Assembly: GCA_001077715.1 (NCBI GenBank)
Contig: CP011126.1
Span: 1,116,001 to 1,180,000 of the forward strand
Direction: 5' to 3'
Source: Candidatus Coxiella mudrowiae
Lineage (GTDB): Bacteria > Pseudomonadota > Gammaproteobacteria > Coxiellales > Coxiellaceae
DNA length: 64,000 nt
The notes beneath the pieces are model-generated. The model made no database searches. It was not told the origin of the DNA and saw only the letters and a program-made list of their open reading frames with translations. This document shows positions 17,381-28,479 of this stretch, in pieces (positions within the stretch are counted from its first letter, which is position 1; every line of letters starts with the position of its first letter). The position numbers and the translations under genes were made by a program.

Positions 17381-19008
17381 AAAAATTAGTTATTGTAGGA
17401 GCTCAAATTAATTTGCTGGTTGGGGATATCGAAGGCAATACCCAACTCATCATCAATACAGCCAATCGGGCTTATCGCGAGAGCAAAGCAGATGTTGTAT
17501 TATTTCCAGAATTAGCCATTACAAGCTATCCACCCGAAGATTTGCTTTTTCGACCTGCACTTTATCAACGTGTACATCAAGCACTTCAACGGATTGCTGA
17601 AGAAGTTAAACACACTACCATCGTCGTAGGATATCCAGATTTTCAAGAAAGTCATTATTATAACAAGGCGGCAGTAATTGCTGAGGGTAAAATAATGGCG
17701 ACCTACGCAAAACACGCCCTGCCTAATTATCGAGTTTTCGACGAAAAAGGTTATTTTTCCTACGGAGATCAACCTTGTATCATCGAAGTTAAGGGAGTAA
17801 AAATTGGGCTATTAATTTGTGAAGATTTATGGTTGGAAAGCCCTTTAGAATATGCTATCAAGGCCGGAGCACAATTAATCGCCTGTATTAACGCTTCCCC
17901 TTTCACTCAATATAAATCCCATCACCGACGCGATTTGTTAACGAAACGTACCCAGAAATATCGTATCCCTATTATTTATTTAAATTTAATTGGAGGACAA
18001 GATGAACTCGTTTTTGATGGCGGTTCAATGGTATTTAATCAAAATGGAGAGCGCGTTCAGCAAGGCACTTATTTCAAAGAAGAGTTGATGACTATTGAAT
18101 TTGATCTCAAACACCCATTAGAGGTTTGCACCAAGCATCCTTTTGCACCCGAATCACTACTGGATGAAGAGAAAATTTATAACGTTCTCGTATTAGGCGT
18201 TCGCGATTATATTAACAAAAACAATTTTCCTAGCGCCATCATTGGTCTTTCCGGAGGAGTGGATTCTGCTTTAACGCTAGCCATTGCTGTTGACGCCATC
18301 GGCCCATCGCGCGTGAGCGGGGTCCTGATGCCATCCTCTTTTACTTCTTCCATGAGCATTGAAGATGCAAAGATCGAAGCTCAAGCATTAAAAATTTCGA
18401 CTTCCGTTATTGATATTAATTCCATATTCGAAGCTTTCCTTAGAAGCCTTGCACCGGAGTTTGTAGGACTTCCTCGAGATGTTACTGAAGAAAATTTACA
18501 AGCACGTATTCGAGGCACATTATTGATGGCTCTTTCCAATAAAAAAGGAGCTATTGTATTAACCACCGGAAACAAAAGTGAAATGGCTGTCGGCTACGCT
18601 ACTTTGTATGGTGATATGGCTGGAGGCTTTGGAGTCTTAAAAGATATTTATAAAACAATGGTATATCGCTTGTGTAAATACCGCAATACCATTTCGCCCG
18701 TCATTCCCGAGCGCGTTTTAACTCGGGCACCTTCTGCAGAATTAGCGCCCAATCAAAAAGATCAAGATACTTTGCCACCTTACCCAGTGCTGGATGAAAT
18801 TTTGGAACGTTATATTGGAAAAGATGAAGATCCAAACACAATCACGGCTGCTGGTTTTGATATTAATATGGTTAAGAAAGTAGTCCGAATGATAAATCGT
18901 AATGAATATAAGCGCTACCAAGCACCGATTGGTATCCGCATTACGAGACGCGCTTTTGGAAAAGATCGGCGGTACCCAATCACCTCTGGTTTTTCAAAAG
19001 ATGTTTAG
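17377..19008 (+). CDS. nadE: Glutamine-dependent NAD+ synthetase
   Basis: Converts deamido-NAD+ to NAD+ using ammonia released from glutamine. It has 543 residues with two domains. The N-terminal nitrilase-type glutaminase (1-260) carries the Glu45-Lys112-Cys148 triad in LFPELAIT, YAKHALPNYRVFDE and LLICEDLW. The C-terminal synthetase (270-543) has the PP-loop SGGVDSA at 292-298 and the TTGNKSEMAVGYATLYGDMA segment. All catalytic residues are present. The 3' end overlaps the 3' end of convergent lpxK by 29 bases. Confidence 0.97.
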   Translation: MKKLVIVGAQINLLVGDIEGNTQLIINTANRAYRESKADVVLFPELAITSYPPEDLLFRPALYQRVHQALQRIAEEVKHTTIVVGYPDFQESHYYNKAAVIAEGKIMATYAKHALPNYRVFDEKGYFSYGDQPCIIEVKGVKIGLLICEDLWLESPLEYAIKAGAQLIACINASPFTQYKSHHRRDLLTKRTQKYRIPIIYLNLIGGQDELVFDGGSMVFNQNGERVQQGTYFKEELMTIEFDLKHPLEVCTKHPFAPESLLDEEKIYNVLVLGVRDYINKNNFPSAIIGLSGGVDSALTLAIAVDAIGPSRVSGVLMPSSFTSSMSIEDAKIEAQALKISTSVIDINSIFEAFLRSLAPEFVGLPRDVTEENLQARIRGTLLMALSNKKGAIVLTTGNKSEMAVGYATLYGDMAGGFGVLKDIYKTMVYRLCKYRNTISPVIPERVLTRAPSAELAPNQKDQDTLPPYPVLDEILERYIGKDEDPNTITAAGFDINMVKKVVRMINRNEYKRYQAPIGIRITRRAFGKDRRYPITSGFSKDV

Positions 19009-19957
19009 AGCGTATTTTTGATTCGAGGTGTTGAGAAAAATCTCGCGAGAATTTCTCAGGAACCTCTAAAGCAACAGATAAACAAAACAATCGTTCATTG
19101 TTAAATTGTTTACATTTAACTGCATCTTTTTCTGTCATGAGGATTATTTTGTCATCTCTAAATTTAAAATCCTTTTTCTGGTAAAAATAATGATCGGGAA
19201 ATGCGTGTTTTATTACTTTTGCTCCTAATAATTCAAGCTGATGAAAGAAACTTTGTGGATTCCCCAATCCAGCAACGGCATGGATAGTTTTCCCTTGTAA
19301 TTCCTCAAAATTTATTTTTTTTTCCGGATTTTTTAATTGATAAATTTTTACAGGACACAACTGCTTTACAACAAAAAAATCTACAGTATTTAGCCGTGAT
19401 TTGGGTTCGCGCAAAGGTCCTGCCGGCAAGCACAATCCATTTCCAAATTGACGATCCGAATCTATAACAGCGATTTCAATATCTCGTGATAGTGAATAAT
19501 GCTGCAAACCATCATCGCTGATAACAATATTACAACTGAAATTTTTCAATAAGTGTTCTATAGCAGCCGTTCGATTGACACCCACCACCATTGGGCAACC
19601 GGTTCTTGCCAGTAAAATAGCTTCATCACCAACCACACGAGGATTGCTATTGGGTGTGACAACTTGAGGCCGATTTTTGGTTTTTCCACCATAACCACAA
19701 CTAACAAGTCCTGGTTGAAATCCCTGCTTTTTTAAGTAATTTACCAGCCAAATCGCTAAAGGAGTTTTCCCACTCCCGCCCACAGTGATGTTGCCTATCA
19801 CAATGATCGGTGTCGAAAATTGTCGATTTTTTTTAAGCCCAAGGGCATAGGCTGACCTTCGGAGAGTGACAGCCAGTCGGTACAACAAAGAAAAAGGAAT
19901 TAAAAGGCGACTTATCCAAGAACGTGGTTGGTACCAAAACTGCGGCGCTGTTATCAT
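18980..19957 (-). CDS. lpxK: Tetraacyldisaccharide 4'-kinase
   Basis: Phosphorylates the 4' position of the lipid A disaccharide precursor at the inner membrane. It has 325 residues, with an N-terminal membrane-associated helix (SRLLIPFSLLYRLAV) and the LpxK P-loop GNITVGGSGKTP at 55-66, then VISDDGLQHYSLSRDIEIAV and AGPLREP. The start ATG overlaps the msbA stop by one base (TAATG), the usual msbA-lpxK pairing. Intact, so lipid A synthesis is retained. Confidence 0.96.
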   Translation of the reverse strand: MITAPQFWYQPRSWISRLLIPFSLLYRLAVTLRRSAYALGLKKNRQFSTPIIVIGNITVGGSGKTPLAIWLVNYLKKQGFQPGLVSCGYGGKTKNRPQVVTPNSNPRVVGDEAILLARTGCPMVVGVNRTAAIEHLLKNFSCNIVISDDGLQHYSLSRDIEIAVIDSDRQFGNGLCLPAGPLREPKSRLNTVDFFVVKQLCPVKIYQLKNPEKKINFEELQGKTIHAVAGLGNPQSFFHQLELLGAKVIKHAFPDHYFYQKKDFKFRDDKIILMTEKDAVKCKQFNNERLFCLSVALEVPEKFSRDFSQHLESKIRSKHLLKNQR

Positions 19958-21729
19958 TATGGACTCTTAGCGACAACTCCAACAGGTTTTTCCGAGAATT
20001 GCATCCGATACAATTCTGCATAAATTCCCTTTAAAGCCAACAGTTGCTGATGAGTTCCTTTTTCTACAATGCGTCCCCCCTCCATCATAATAATCCAATC
20101 CACCTTCTCAATGGTAGACAATCGATGTGCAATTATTAACGTAGTCCGTTGGTGCATTAGGTTTTCCAACGCTGCTTGGATATGTCTTTCTGCGTGGGTA
20201 TCTAACGCAGACGTTGCTTCATCGAGAATAAGAATCGGAGAATTTTTAAACAAAGCACGAGCGATAGCGATCCGTTGACGCTGACCTCCAGAAAGAAGAA
20301 CACCATTTTCTCCTACAACGGTGTTTAAGCCCTCAGGTAATTGATCGATAAATTCCATCGTATGGGCCGCTCGAGCCGCTTCTATAATTTTTCTCTTATC
20401 GATACCTCCTACTTGACCATAAGCAATATTATTTAAAATAGTGTCGTTAAATAAGATGGTGTTCTGAGACACTAAAGCAAATTGATTGCGCAATTCTTGC
20501 AAATGAAATTCTTTAATATTAATGCCATCAATTTTAATAATGCCTGACGAAATTTCATAAAATCGCGGTAATAAATTAATTAGCGTAGACTTCCCAGCAC
20601 CCGATCGACCAACTAATGCAACTGTTTGTCCTGCCTCAACAGTCAAATTAATATCTGAAAGGATAGGTTTTTGACTCTTATCATAGCTAAAAGAGACATG
20701 AGAATATCCTATGGTACCCTTCGCTCTTAATAAATGGCGGCTTCCCTTGTCCTTTTCGATGTCTTCATCTAACAGTTTGAAGATACTTTCCGCACCGGCA
20801 ATACCTTTTTGGATGTAACTATTAACCATAGTGAGTCGGCGCACGGGTCGAAGCATCATGATCATTGCAGAAACCACAGAAACAAAGCTACCGGCAGTTA
20901 CATGCAAAGAAGGCTGAGTAGCAAAAAATAAAATGAGAGCAATCGGGATAGCAATGAGTAATTGCACTAATGAAGTACTGACACTATTAGTGACTACGAC
21001 CTTCAATTCGCGCTGTTGATTTGCCTTAGTGGCACTGCAGAATTTTTCATTTTCATAAGTTTGTCCGCCAAAAAGACGAACTACTTTATAAGCTTCTATG
21101 GCCTCACTTGCAATATGCGTAACTTCGCCCACAGATCTTTGTACGCTGGTACTCAATCGGCGTAACCGTGCACTGCAAATTTTCATTACCCAGGCAATAA
21201 TCGGAGTAATTATCAAAAAAAATAACGTTAATTCCCAATTGACTAAAAACATCACCGTCAACAAGCCAATTACTAAGGAGGATTCTTGGAGTGTGATTAC
21301 TAGAGCATCAGAACTTGCTTGAGCAACCTGCTCTACATTGTAGATCACTGTAGATAATAAATAACCCGAATTGTGCTGATCATAAAATTTGGCAGGTAAG
21401 CGTAATAAATGACTGAAAATCATACGTCTAAAATCCATTACAATGTTACGAGCCACTCGATTAATAAAATAAGTCGACAAAAATCTTGCCATCCCTCGAA
21501 ATAAGAAAATTAACACAATGATTAAAGGAAGCCAGCGAATAAAACTGACGTCATGGGCAATAAATCCATGATTAATAATCGGTTTTATTAACCAAGCAAA
21601 TCCAGCATCCATTAGCGAGACTACTATCGTACCGATAATCCCAAAAATAAAGATCGCCCAATATCGTTTAGTGGCTTGCAAAAGACGTCCATAGGTTTTA
21701 ACGCCTTCTCGTTTAACTTTTTTCATCAA
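19957..21729 (-). CDS. msbA: Lipid A export ABC transporter MsbA
   Basis: Half-transporter that flips lipid A-core across the inner membrane. It has 590 residues, an N-terminal six-helix domain (about 20-320) and an ATPase domain with Walker A GRSGAGKS at 374-381, signature LSGGQ at 479-483, and Walker B ILILDEATSALD with Asp503-Glu504. The first codon of the longest frame is TTG (21729). The ATG directly after it (21726) is the more likely start. It is coupled to lpxK downstream. This is the only intact exporter in the window. Confidence 0.96.
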   Translation of the reverse strand: MMKKVKREGVKTYGRLLQATKRYWAIFIFGIIGTIVVSLMDAGFAWLIKPIINHGFIAHDVSFIRWLPLIIVLIFLFRGMARFLSTYFINRVARNIVMDFRRMIFSHLLRLPAKFYDQHNSGYLLSTVIYNVEQVAQASSDALVITLQESSLVIGLLTVMFLVNWELTLFFLIITPIIAWVMKICSARLRRLSTSVQRSVGEVTHIASEAIEAYKVVRLFGGQTYENEKFCSATKANQQRELKVVVTNSVSTSLVQLLIAIPIALILFFATQPSLHVTAGSFVSVVSAMIMMLRPVRRLTMVNSYIQKGIAGAESIFKLLDEDIEKDKGSRHLLRAKGTIGYSHVSFSYDKSQKPILSDINLTVEAGQTVALVGRSGAGKSTLINLLPRFYEISSGIIKIDGINIKEFHLQELRNQFALVSQNTILFNDTILNNIAYGQVGGIDKRKIIEAARAAHTMEFIDQLPEGLNTVVGENGVLLSGGQRQRIAIARALFKNSPILILDEATSALDTHAERHIQAALENLMHQRTTLIIAHRLSTIEKVDWIIMMEGGRIVEKGTHQQLLALKGIYAELYRMQFSEKPVGVVAKSP

Positions 21730-21747
21730 TAGCTTGAAAGCCCCTTG

Positions 21748-24030
21748 CTAAAAACAACGCCGCTCATAAGCGGCCCAGATGAGCATTTTATCCTCTGAGG
21801 AAAGCCGGATGCAAATAGCACCATTTGTGGCAGTATTTAAACCCTTGGCTCCTTTCCTTTTATATCGTTCTACCACCGGATAACTCGGGAAATGATAACG
21901 ATTATAATAGCCCGTTGGGAAAAGATATATTTAGGGTGGACGCCATAAACAAAGGGTTCTGAAGAAGTGCTACTTCCATAGTGTGGAGCAATCAGCAATG
22001 CAGCTCGCAAATTGGGCTCCTTTATAAGAAGCCACTTTTCTTGGGATTTCTCAATATCACCGGGTAATAAAATTGCCTACTGGTACACCTGAATTCGCAA
22101 CACACACGAGCTGTTGTTACCTTGGTACGTAGCCTCTTTTTCTGGTGATAAGAAACTAAACAAACACCATCCCATATCCATTTTTTCCCACATAAAAAGG
22201 TCTTCTCCGCCAAGGCCTTGGGGAAACGATTCGCTACACTGCTTAAAATAAGCGGCATAGACATTTGATTTAGGATTGCTTCTGTTCCGCCAATATGATC
22301 ATTATCGCCATGGCTGATTATCATGCCATTAATATGATGAATGTGGTGGGTACGTGAATGAAAGCAAAATCTCAACACCCGCATCAAACCCACCTGGATA
22401 TTTGGGTCCGGCATCAATAGATTAGAACATGATGAGCCGTCCTAATGACCATGGACAATCCTTGTCCAACGTCTAAAAGAGTTAGCCAAAGATCACCTCT
22501 TAATGCCTGAGAATGCCGAGAAAAAATCAAAGGCAAACCACACAATAATCTTACTCATCGCTCCAGCCAATGTTTCGGAAGCAAAAGTATCATCCCACTA
22601 AGCAGGGTAATTAATACCACAGGCAATGAGGCAGGCTGATTCCAAATCATAATCATATGAGACAAAGAGAATAACCATTTCAAATATCTCTAAAGGCGAC
22701 TCACAACAAAAGCAACATAATGAAAGCAGGACTCGCCCAACATATTAACAGCTAAGCATATCCAATTGCGGAAATTACGCAAAGGGGAACGAGAATCACT
22801 TCAATCCAAAGAATAGTAATTAAATTTGCTACAAGAGCGACCAAGGACAACTGTTGAAAAAATAAAGTCAAAGACAGTAACCCTATAAAAACCAGCCACT
22901 CCATTCAAAGCCATTGAGTAAAACGAGATTTGTGAAGCTCGGCATGGATCCCATAAGCAATAGCGGCAACTACTGTAAAACTTAGGCAAAAACTAGCTGA
23001 AAACAAACTAAAAGGTTCCTAGATAATAATCATTGAAAATGCTGATAATAATCTGTAGCCTATTGATACTAGCCTATAACAAAACGATCCCAACATAAAT
23101 ATCACAATCATAATAATTGCTCGTTGAGTGGGAAGAGAAAATCTAGCTAATAATCGGTACGAAATAGCTCCCACTATAGCTGCACCAATCCCTGCCTAGG
23201 CAGCAGGAGAACGTAATAATAAAAAAGGAAAGCGCCGTCAAATAATCCTCGTTAAAAAATAAATAACAGCGGCAATAAATCCCACATGCAAATCTGAAAT
23301 AGCTACTAAATGACTGGTACCTGTATTTTGAAAGATTCGCCATTGAGAACTCTGTAAAAGACTTCAAGAACCCACTGTCAGCGCCGAAAGGAGGGACACT
23401 AATTCAGGGTTCTTAACCCCTTTTTGAATGGCGGTTTGAGCAGACTGGCCCAAATAACTCATGGGTTCTTCCCACGGTGATCGCTTTAATAATTTAAATG
23501 GCATCCGATTAATCACCGAACTGGTTGCCCGAACGCTGTTAATAAACAACCATCGCTGATAATTAAATCCTCCAGGATTGGAGAGCCCATCGGGAAGCTC
23601 CAATTTCACTACCAAACACCAACAGTCGTCTACTCTTAAAGTAAGATGCTTTCCGTACCAATTCAAGCGAATGAAAGATGATTGTTTTTTTTGTGATTTA
23701 ATGAATTTAATAAAAAAATTGAATTAAATTCCTAACGTATTCTCTTGAGGCAAACCATGAATTCGACCGGTTATAACGATGGGCAAGTGCCATACCATTA
23801 TTTGTTTTGCTCAATAAGCCGACCATACAAATCCCACGCAACAAGTAAATAATCCAATTCTAAGGAAATTTTTAGGTAATACCACAATAAAAAAACTTGC
23901 GCAAAGACTTGCGCAAAAAAGTAAATAAACACACTCCCTATCAGTCGGTAATTCTGCTGAATAAAAACAAAAATAAAATACCAATGCAAAAAACAACCAG
24001 GGATATGATAAAACCTAAATATCGATTCAT
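21748..24030 (-). pseudogene. comEC: ComEC/Rec2 competence channel, heavily decayed
   Basis: A gene of about 2.2 kb in many frames. The start MNRYLGFIISLVVFCIGILF is at ATG 24030. KLELPDGLSNPGGFNYQRWL (about 23560-23600) is the N-terminal periplasmic domain. Hydrophobic fragments at 22800-23370 are from the membrane channel. ISHGDNDHIGGTEAILNQMS (about 22260-22320) is the metallo-hydrolase domain, and LRAALLIAPHYGSSTSSEPF (about 21950-22010) the C-terminus, ending with TAG at 21748. ComEC transports single-stranded DNA during natural transformation. Numerous stops and frame changes make loss of function certain. A 12-bp tandem duplication (23895-23918) lies in the first part. Confidence 0.88.
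23895..23918. repeat. 12-bp near-exact tandem duplication in comEC remnant
   Basis: acttgcgcaaag is followed directly by acttgcgcaaaa. On the coding strand this doubles the peptide FAQV. Confidence 0.85.
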
Positions 24031-24149
24031 TTGGAAAGTAAATCATAAAGGAATCGATGGAGATATACCGTAATTTATCGAGGAATAAATTTATATTAAA
24101 TAACTCTGAGAAGGAGATTATGCTTGCAGAAAAGTCAGTAGGGTAAGTA

Positions 24150-25454
24150 AGTATTCACAAATTCTAGCATACGAGAGAACCGGTAGGGGAAATGAGGTCG
24201 ACTGCCTCTTCATAACACGTCTTTGATCTTGATGACTCGTCTTTAGACTTTAGAAGCGAATAAAGAATATCGCTTTGTCGTGCCTCTTTTACGAGTTTTT
24301 CTTCAGGATCGAGTTGATGAGTCGAATGGCGATAAAGTTCTTGTAATTCATTGACGAATAAAGAATCAAAAACTTCCTGGACTTCACGGATTTAGTTAAT
24401 TTCCTCCGTAGGCGGTTGGGTAAAATATAAAAATAACTCTTCTTCAATATCTTCTCACTTGGATTTTTCAATAAAAGCTTTAATTTTGTTCTTTTTGACT
24501 TACGATAAAAAAATTTATTTTCTGATTAGAAATAATCGTATCAATCACAGCTGTTCGGAGTTTTTTGCCATCGTTTCCCGCTTTAACTATAGGATGTTCG
24601 TCTTCGCCTAATTCTTTCAGCCCTTTTTGGATGGAAAAATCCATGCACTAAAAGCCATTCTTTTGAATACCGGCGGGTTCAAATTCTACTTCAATACTAG
24701 CGCTAGTAACACGATCGCACGATCGATAGCTTGTTGCATATTTTGATAGGCTACGCCCGCTTTGCTGTCGCTGGAGGTGGCCAAAGGATCCCGCAATTGT
24801 GCAATTACTCCACGGCCAGAGCTGAATAGTTATAATACTCACTCGTTAATGATTAGCGGCGGCGTGAGGAATGAGCACTTTTACTTCTCTTAAAATTTTC
24901 TTCTCTCCCAAGGCTTGGGTGATCTCCTCAAACTGACGCTCATAGGGAACCGGAGAAGAAATATCTTGAGCAGGAAGTACATAACGAGCGGCTTATTTCT
25001 TTTGGTTCAGTAAGGTACTTTCCTAAAACATGCCGTATATCTATAAATCCGTACCCCATATTGTAGGGGGAGGAGCCCTCACCGGCATTTATATTTCAGC
25101 TATCCCTGATGAGGGTTGAATAGCATATAATTCTGAGAGAGAACATCGTTTTTCTACAGCATTGCACAAACGCTTTTTCCAATTTAATAAGGCTTCATTA
25201 ATTATCGGTCTTTCAAGATTTAAACGAGAACTCTCTATTGCCATGCTAATAGTGCCAACAATTCTCACCAGCTCCTGCTTTTCCTCTTTAAAAAGATTCA
25301 TTAGGGTGATAGCGTAGTTTTTCGCAAAATCTAAAATGAGGGATCTAATAGCATCCATTTTTTCTTAGCCGAAAGAAAAATCTTTAAATATATCAGCCAA
25401 AATATAAGCCAAAATCGATTCATTTTTAGTTTGCTCACTTTTATTCAATGGCAT
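24150..25454 (-). pseudogene. Decayed gene of unknown function
   Basis: A start with a good ribosome site (TGAGGAAA) at ATG 25454 gives MPLNKSEQTKNESILAYILA, a stop after about 29 codons, then continuation in the same frame as MDAIRSLILDFAKNYAITLM with helical, charged sequence to AIQPSSGIAEI (25089). Downstream pieces include SPYNMGYGFIDIRHVLGKYL, then RQFEEITQALGE, ILREVKVLIPHAAANH and, near 24620, QKGLKELGEDEHPIVKAGND. The gene was long (about 430 codons), soluble and mostly helical. I do not recognise it. It follows comEC upstream and pnp downstream. Confidence 0.6.
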
Positions 25455-25502
25455 TGTATTTCCTCAATTGGGAATATATTATCGTGCCTTTTCCTGTAAA
25501 AA

Positions 25503-25950
25503 GTGAATATCGCTATAGTTATTAAACGAATTACTCTAGTGGCTTCATGATCGCATGAAAAAAGGATTAGTGAAATAGGCAGAGAAATACGAAAAAACTT
25601 TAAAAAAAAACATACACTTTTGGCCACAGGTTCTACCGGACGCCTCATAGAAACCCTCCTAGGCATGACAATCCACAAGTTGTAAAGTGTGGTCTTTTAG
25701 AAGGAGATCTCCAAATTGGAGCCGAAATCGTCAATAAGCACGTCGATATTTTAATTTTATTTTGGGGACCCCTTGGTTGGAAGCTCAGCCGCATGATCAT
25801 GCTATTCGCGCATTATTACGAATAGCTGTCGTATGGAATATTCCGATAGTGTGCAACCTTTCAACCACCCATTTATTTATATCCTCGACTTTGCTCGATA
25901 GCGACTACCAACGGGAACTTCCCAATTATGAAAGTTATCACAACCGCCCT
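25503..25950 (+). pseudogene. mgsA: Methylglyoxal synthase remnant
   Basis: The + strand reads MNIAIVIKRITLVASHDRMK-type sequence from GTG 25503, with frame changes. Then [20 protein letters not shown], the phosphate-binding TGxTG segment, then [20 protein letters not shown] with a frameshift, and [20 protein letters not shown] followed by [17 protein letters not shown]. Methylglyoxal synthase converts dihydroxyacetone phosphate to methylglyoxal and phosphate. At least three frame changes plus in-frame stops inactivate it. Its end abuts and probably overlaps the 3' end of pnp. Confidence 0.87.
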
Positions 25951-28055
25951 ATCTCGTTCGTAACCTCGTCAACCTGTTTCATGCTAAGGCGGACTCGACC
26001 TTGTCTATCAATTTCAATGACTTTAACACGAACGATTTGACCTTCTTGAAGATAATCTCGTACGTTTTCCACACGCTCCTGAGCGATCTGGGAGATATGT
26101 ACAAGCCCTTGATAATTTTGAAAAATTTGAACTACTGCACCGAAATCCAAGATCTTAACGACCGGGCCTTCATACATTTTGCCCAGCTCCACCTCGGCCG
26201 TTAATTCTTCGATCCGTCTTTTCGCAGCTTCACCCTCTTCCGTGGAATGAGCAGCAATTTTAATTGTACCGTCATCAGCAATATCGATAGCACAATTCGT
26301 TGCTTCGGTAATCTCTCGAATCATTACCCCACCCTTTCCAATGACATCACGAATTTTTTCGGGGTTGATTTTCATCATAATGTAGCGCGGAGCCAATTGA
26401 GAAACTTGAGAGCGAGGTTGGGCAATAGCTTCATTCATTATAGTAAGAATATGCAGACGACCCTTCTTTGCTTGATCGAGAGCTCGTTCCATAATTTCTT
26501 TAGTGATTCCTTCGATTTTGATATCCATTTGTAATGCTGTCACACCTTTTTCCGAACCAGCCACTTTAAAATCCATATCACCCAAATGATCTTCATCACC
26601 GAGAATATCGGAGAGGATTGCGTATTTCTTACCTTCCTTAATTAATCCCATAGCAATACCCGCGACAGGTGCTTTTGTGGGCACTCCCGCATCCATGAGT
26701 GCCAAACTACTCCCGCATACGCTTGCCATAGAACTAGAACCATTCGATTCAAGGATCTCAGAAACTACGCGAATCACATAGGGGAATTCCGCTAAAGTGG
26801 GAACCACCGGCACGATTGCTCGTTTGGCTAAACGTCCATGGCCGATTTCTCGGCGTTTAGGGCCACTCATAAAACCAACTTCACCGACACAAAAAGCTGG
26901 GAAATTATAGTGAAAGATAAAATCTTCCCGCCGCCGATCACCATCCAAGTCATCTATCATCTGTGCATCCCGCTCAGTCCCTAAGGTGGTAACCACCAAA
27001 GCTTGGGTCTCGCCTCGAGTGAATAAAGCGGAACCATGAGAACACGGAAGAACACCTACTTGAATAGTAATAGGCCGCACGGTTTCGGTATCGCGCCCAT
27101 CAATTCGGGATTGGCCGGATAAAATTTGATTACGAACAATCCGGCGTTCCAAATCGTGGAAGATGGCGGTTATTTCATGCAAATTAGGGAAATTTTCATT
27201 CTTATTTTCTGACGTAAATTCTCCTAAGAGATTGTCTCGAATGGCTTGAATTCGATTTTGTCGAGCCGTCTTTTCTACAATGCGATAGGCTTCTTGAAGA
27301 GCGGCTTCGGCCTTTTGAGCTACTAAAGTTTCTAACTCTCTATTGGACTCAGGCGGCTGCCACTCCCATCGAGTACTACCCGATTTTCTAACAAACTCTT
27401 CAATCGCCTTAATAGCGGCTTTCATGGCATTTTGCCCGTGAAGCACAGCTCCCAGCATAGTTGATTCTGGCAATTCTTGAGCCTCTGATTCGACCATTAA
27501 CACCGCATCACGTGTTCCAGCGATAACCAAATCCAGCTGCGACCCCTTTAATTCTTCTAAAGAAGGATTTAAAAGATATTCACCTTCTCGATAACCTACT
27601 CGTGCGGCACCTAAAGGACCGTTAAAGGGAATACCTGACACGCCCATAGCTGCCGAAGCACCTAAAATAGCGGGAATATCTGTGGGCACTTCCAAATCTA
27701 CAGAAAGTACGGTGGCAATAATTTGAACCTCGTTGGTAAAACCTTTAGGAAATAGAGGCCGTAAGGGTCGGTCGATTAACCGAGAAGTTAGGGTCTCTTT
27801 TTCGGTGGGGCGCCCTTCACGTTTAAAATAGCCCCCCGGGATTTTCCCCGCAGCATAGGTTTTTTCTTGATAATTGACGGTTAGAGGCAAAAAGTCACAC
27901 CCTTCCTCAACATCTTTCTGAGCAACTACTGTAACCAGGACAACAGTGTCGCCCATTCGAACCATCACTGCACCCGTCGCTTTACGCGCTATTTCTCCTG
28001 TTTCAAATGTAACATCGTGTTTACCATACTGGAAAGTCTTACTAATTTTTGTCAT
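25938..28055 (-). CDS. pnp: Polyribonucleotide nucleotidyltransferase (PNPase)
   Basis: Phosphorolytic 3'-5' exoribonuclease and degradosome component. It has 705 residues, close to the 711 of E. coli. Two RNase PH-like domains (N-terminal from [20 protein letters not shown], second with [20 protein letters not shown] and [20 protein letters not shown]), then a KH domain ([15 protein letters not shown]) and a C-terminal S1 domain ([20 protein letters not shown] to [17 protein letters not shown]). Complete. It follows rpsO by 13 bases, the standard rpsO-pnp operon. Confidence 0.97.
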   Translation of the reverse strand: MTKISKTFQYGKHDVTFETGEIARKATGAVMVRMGDTVVLVTVVAQKDVEEGCDFLPLTVNYQEKTYAAGKIPGGYFKREGRPTEKETLTSRLIDRPLRPLFPKGFTNEVQIIATVLSVDLEVPTDIPAILGASAAMGVSGIPFNGPLGAARVGYREGEYLLNPSLEELKGSQLDLVIAGTRDAVLMVESEAQELPESTMLGAVLHGQNAMKAAIKAIEEFVRKSGSTRWEWQPPESNRELETLVAQKAEAALQEAYRIVEKTARQNRIQAIRDNLLGEFTSENKNENFPNLHEITAIFHDLERRIVRNQILSGQSRIDGRDTETVRPITIQVGVLPCSHGSALFTRGETQALVVTTLGTERDAQMIDDLDGDRRREDFIFHYNFPAFCVGEVGFMSGPKRREIGHGRLAKRAIVPVVPTLAEFPYVIRVVSEILESNGSSSMASVCGSSLALMDAGVPTKAPVAGIAMGLIKEGKKYAILSDILGDEDHLGDMDFKVAGSEKGVTALQMDIKIEGITKEIMERALDQAKKGRLHILTIMNEAIAQPRSQVSQLAPRYIMMKINPEKIRDVIGKGGVMIREITEATNCAIDIADDGTIKIAAHSTEEGEAAKRRIEELTAEVELGKMYEGPVVKILDFGAVVQIFQNYQGLVHISQIAQERVENVRDYLQEGQIVRVKVIEIDRQGRVRLSMKQVDEVTNEIGRL

Positions 28056-28068
28056 GTTTTTCCTTTAA

Positions 28069-28338
28069 TTATGATCGCAATCCTAATCGTTCAATGAGTT
28101 TGCGATATCGCTCTATGTCAGTTTTCTTTAAATAATTGAGGATCTTCCGCCGTTGACTTACCATCCACAACAAACCTCGGCGCGAATGATGATCTTTATT
28201 ATGGGTTTTAAAATGCTCAGTAAGCTTGGTAATTTTAGCGGTTAGAATAGCTACTTGAACTTCGGGAGAACCTGTGTCGTTATTATCTCGTTGATGTTCC
28301 TTTAAGATTTCAGCTGTTTCTGTAGATGTTAATGACAT
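28069..28338 (-). CDS. rpsO: 30S ribosomal protein S15
   Basis: An 89-residue product [20 protein letters not shown] with the S15 core [31 protein letters not shown] and [20 protein letters not shown]. The frame is open further upstream, but ATG 28338 gives the family start and has AGAGGT just before it. S15 binds helix 22 of 16S rRNA early in 30S assembly, and in E. coli represses its own translation. Confidence 0.97.
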   Translation of the reverse strand: MSLTSTETAEILKEHQRDNNDTGSPEVQVAILTAKITKLTEHFKTHNKDHHSRRGLLWMVSQRRKILNYLKKTDIERYRKLIERLGLRS

Positions 28339-28409
28339 ATTTACCTCTTTTGTTAGTAAAAGAAAATCTACTGTCATTTTCAGACATCGCAGGCTCAAAA
28401 AAGCACGGC

Positions 28410-28438
28410 ATTATACCTTGGTAGAGGATCCGACGCAA
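28410..28438 (-). promoter_or_regulatory. Predicted sigma-70 promoter of rpsO-pnp
   Basis: On the minus strand TTGCGT (28438-28433) is followed 17 bases later by a perfect TATAAT (28415-28410). It would start transcription near 28403, giving a leader of about 65 bases before rpsO. Predicted from consensus only. Confidence 0.7.
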
Positions 28439-28479
28439 ATAGTGGTTTAGTTCCCGGCCACGCTCTTAGTTAGTGATTT

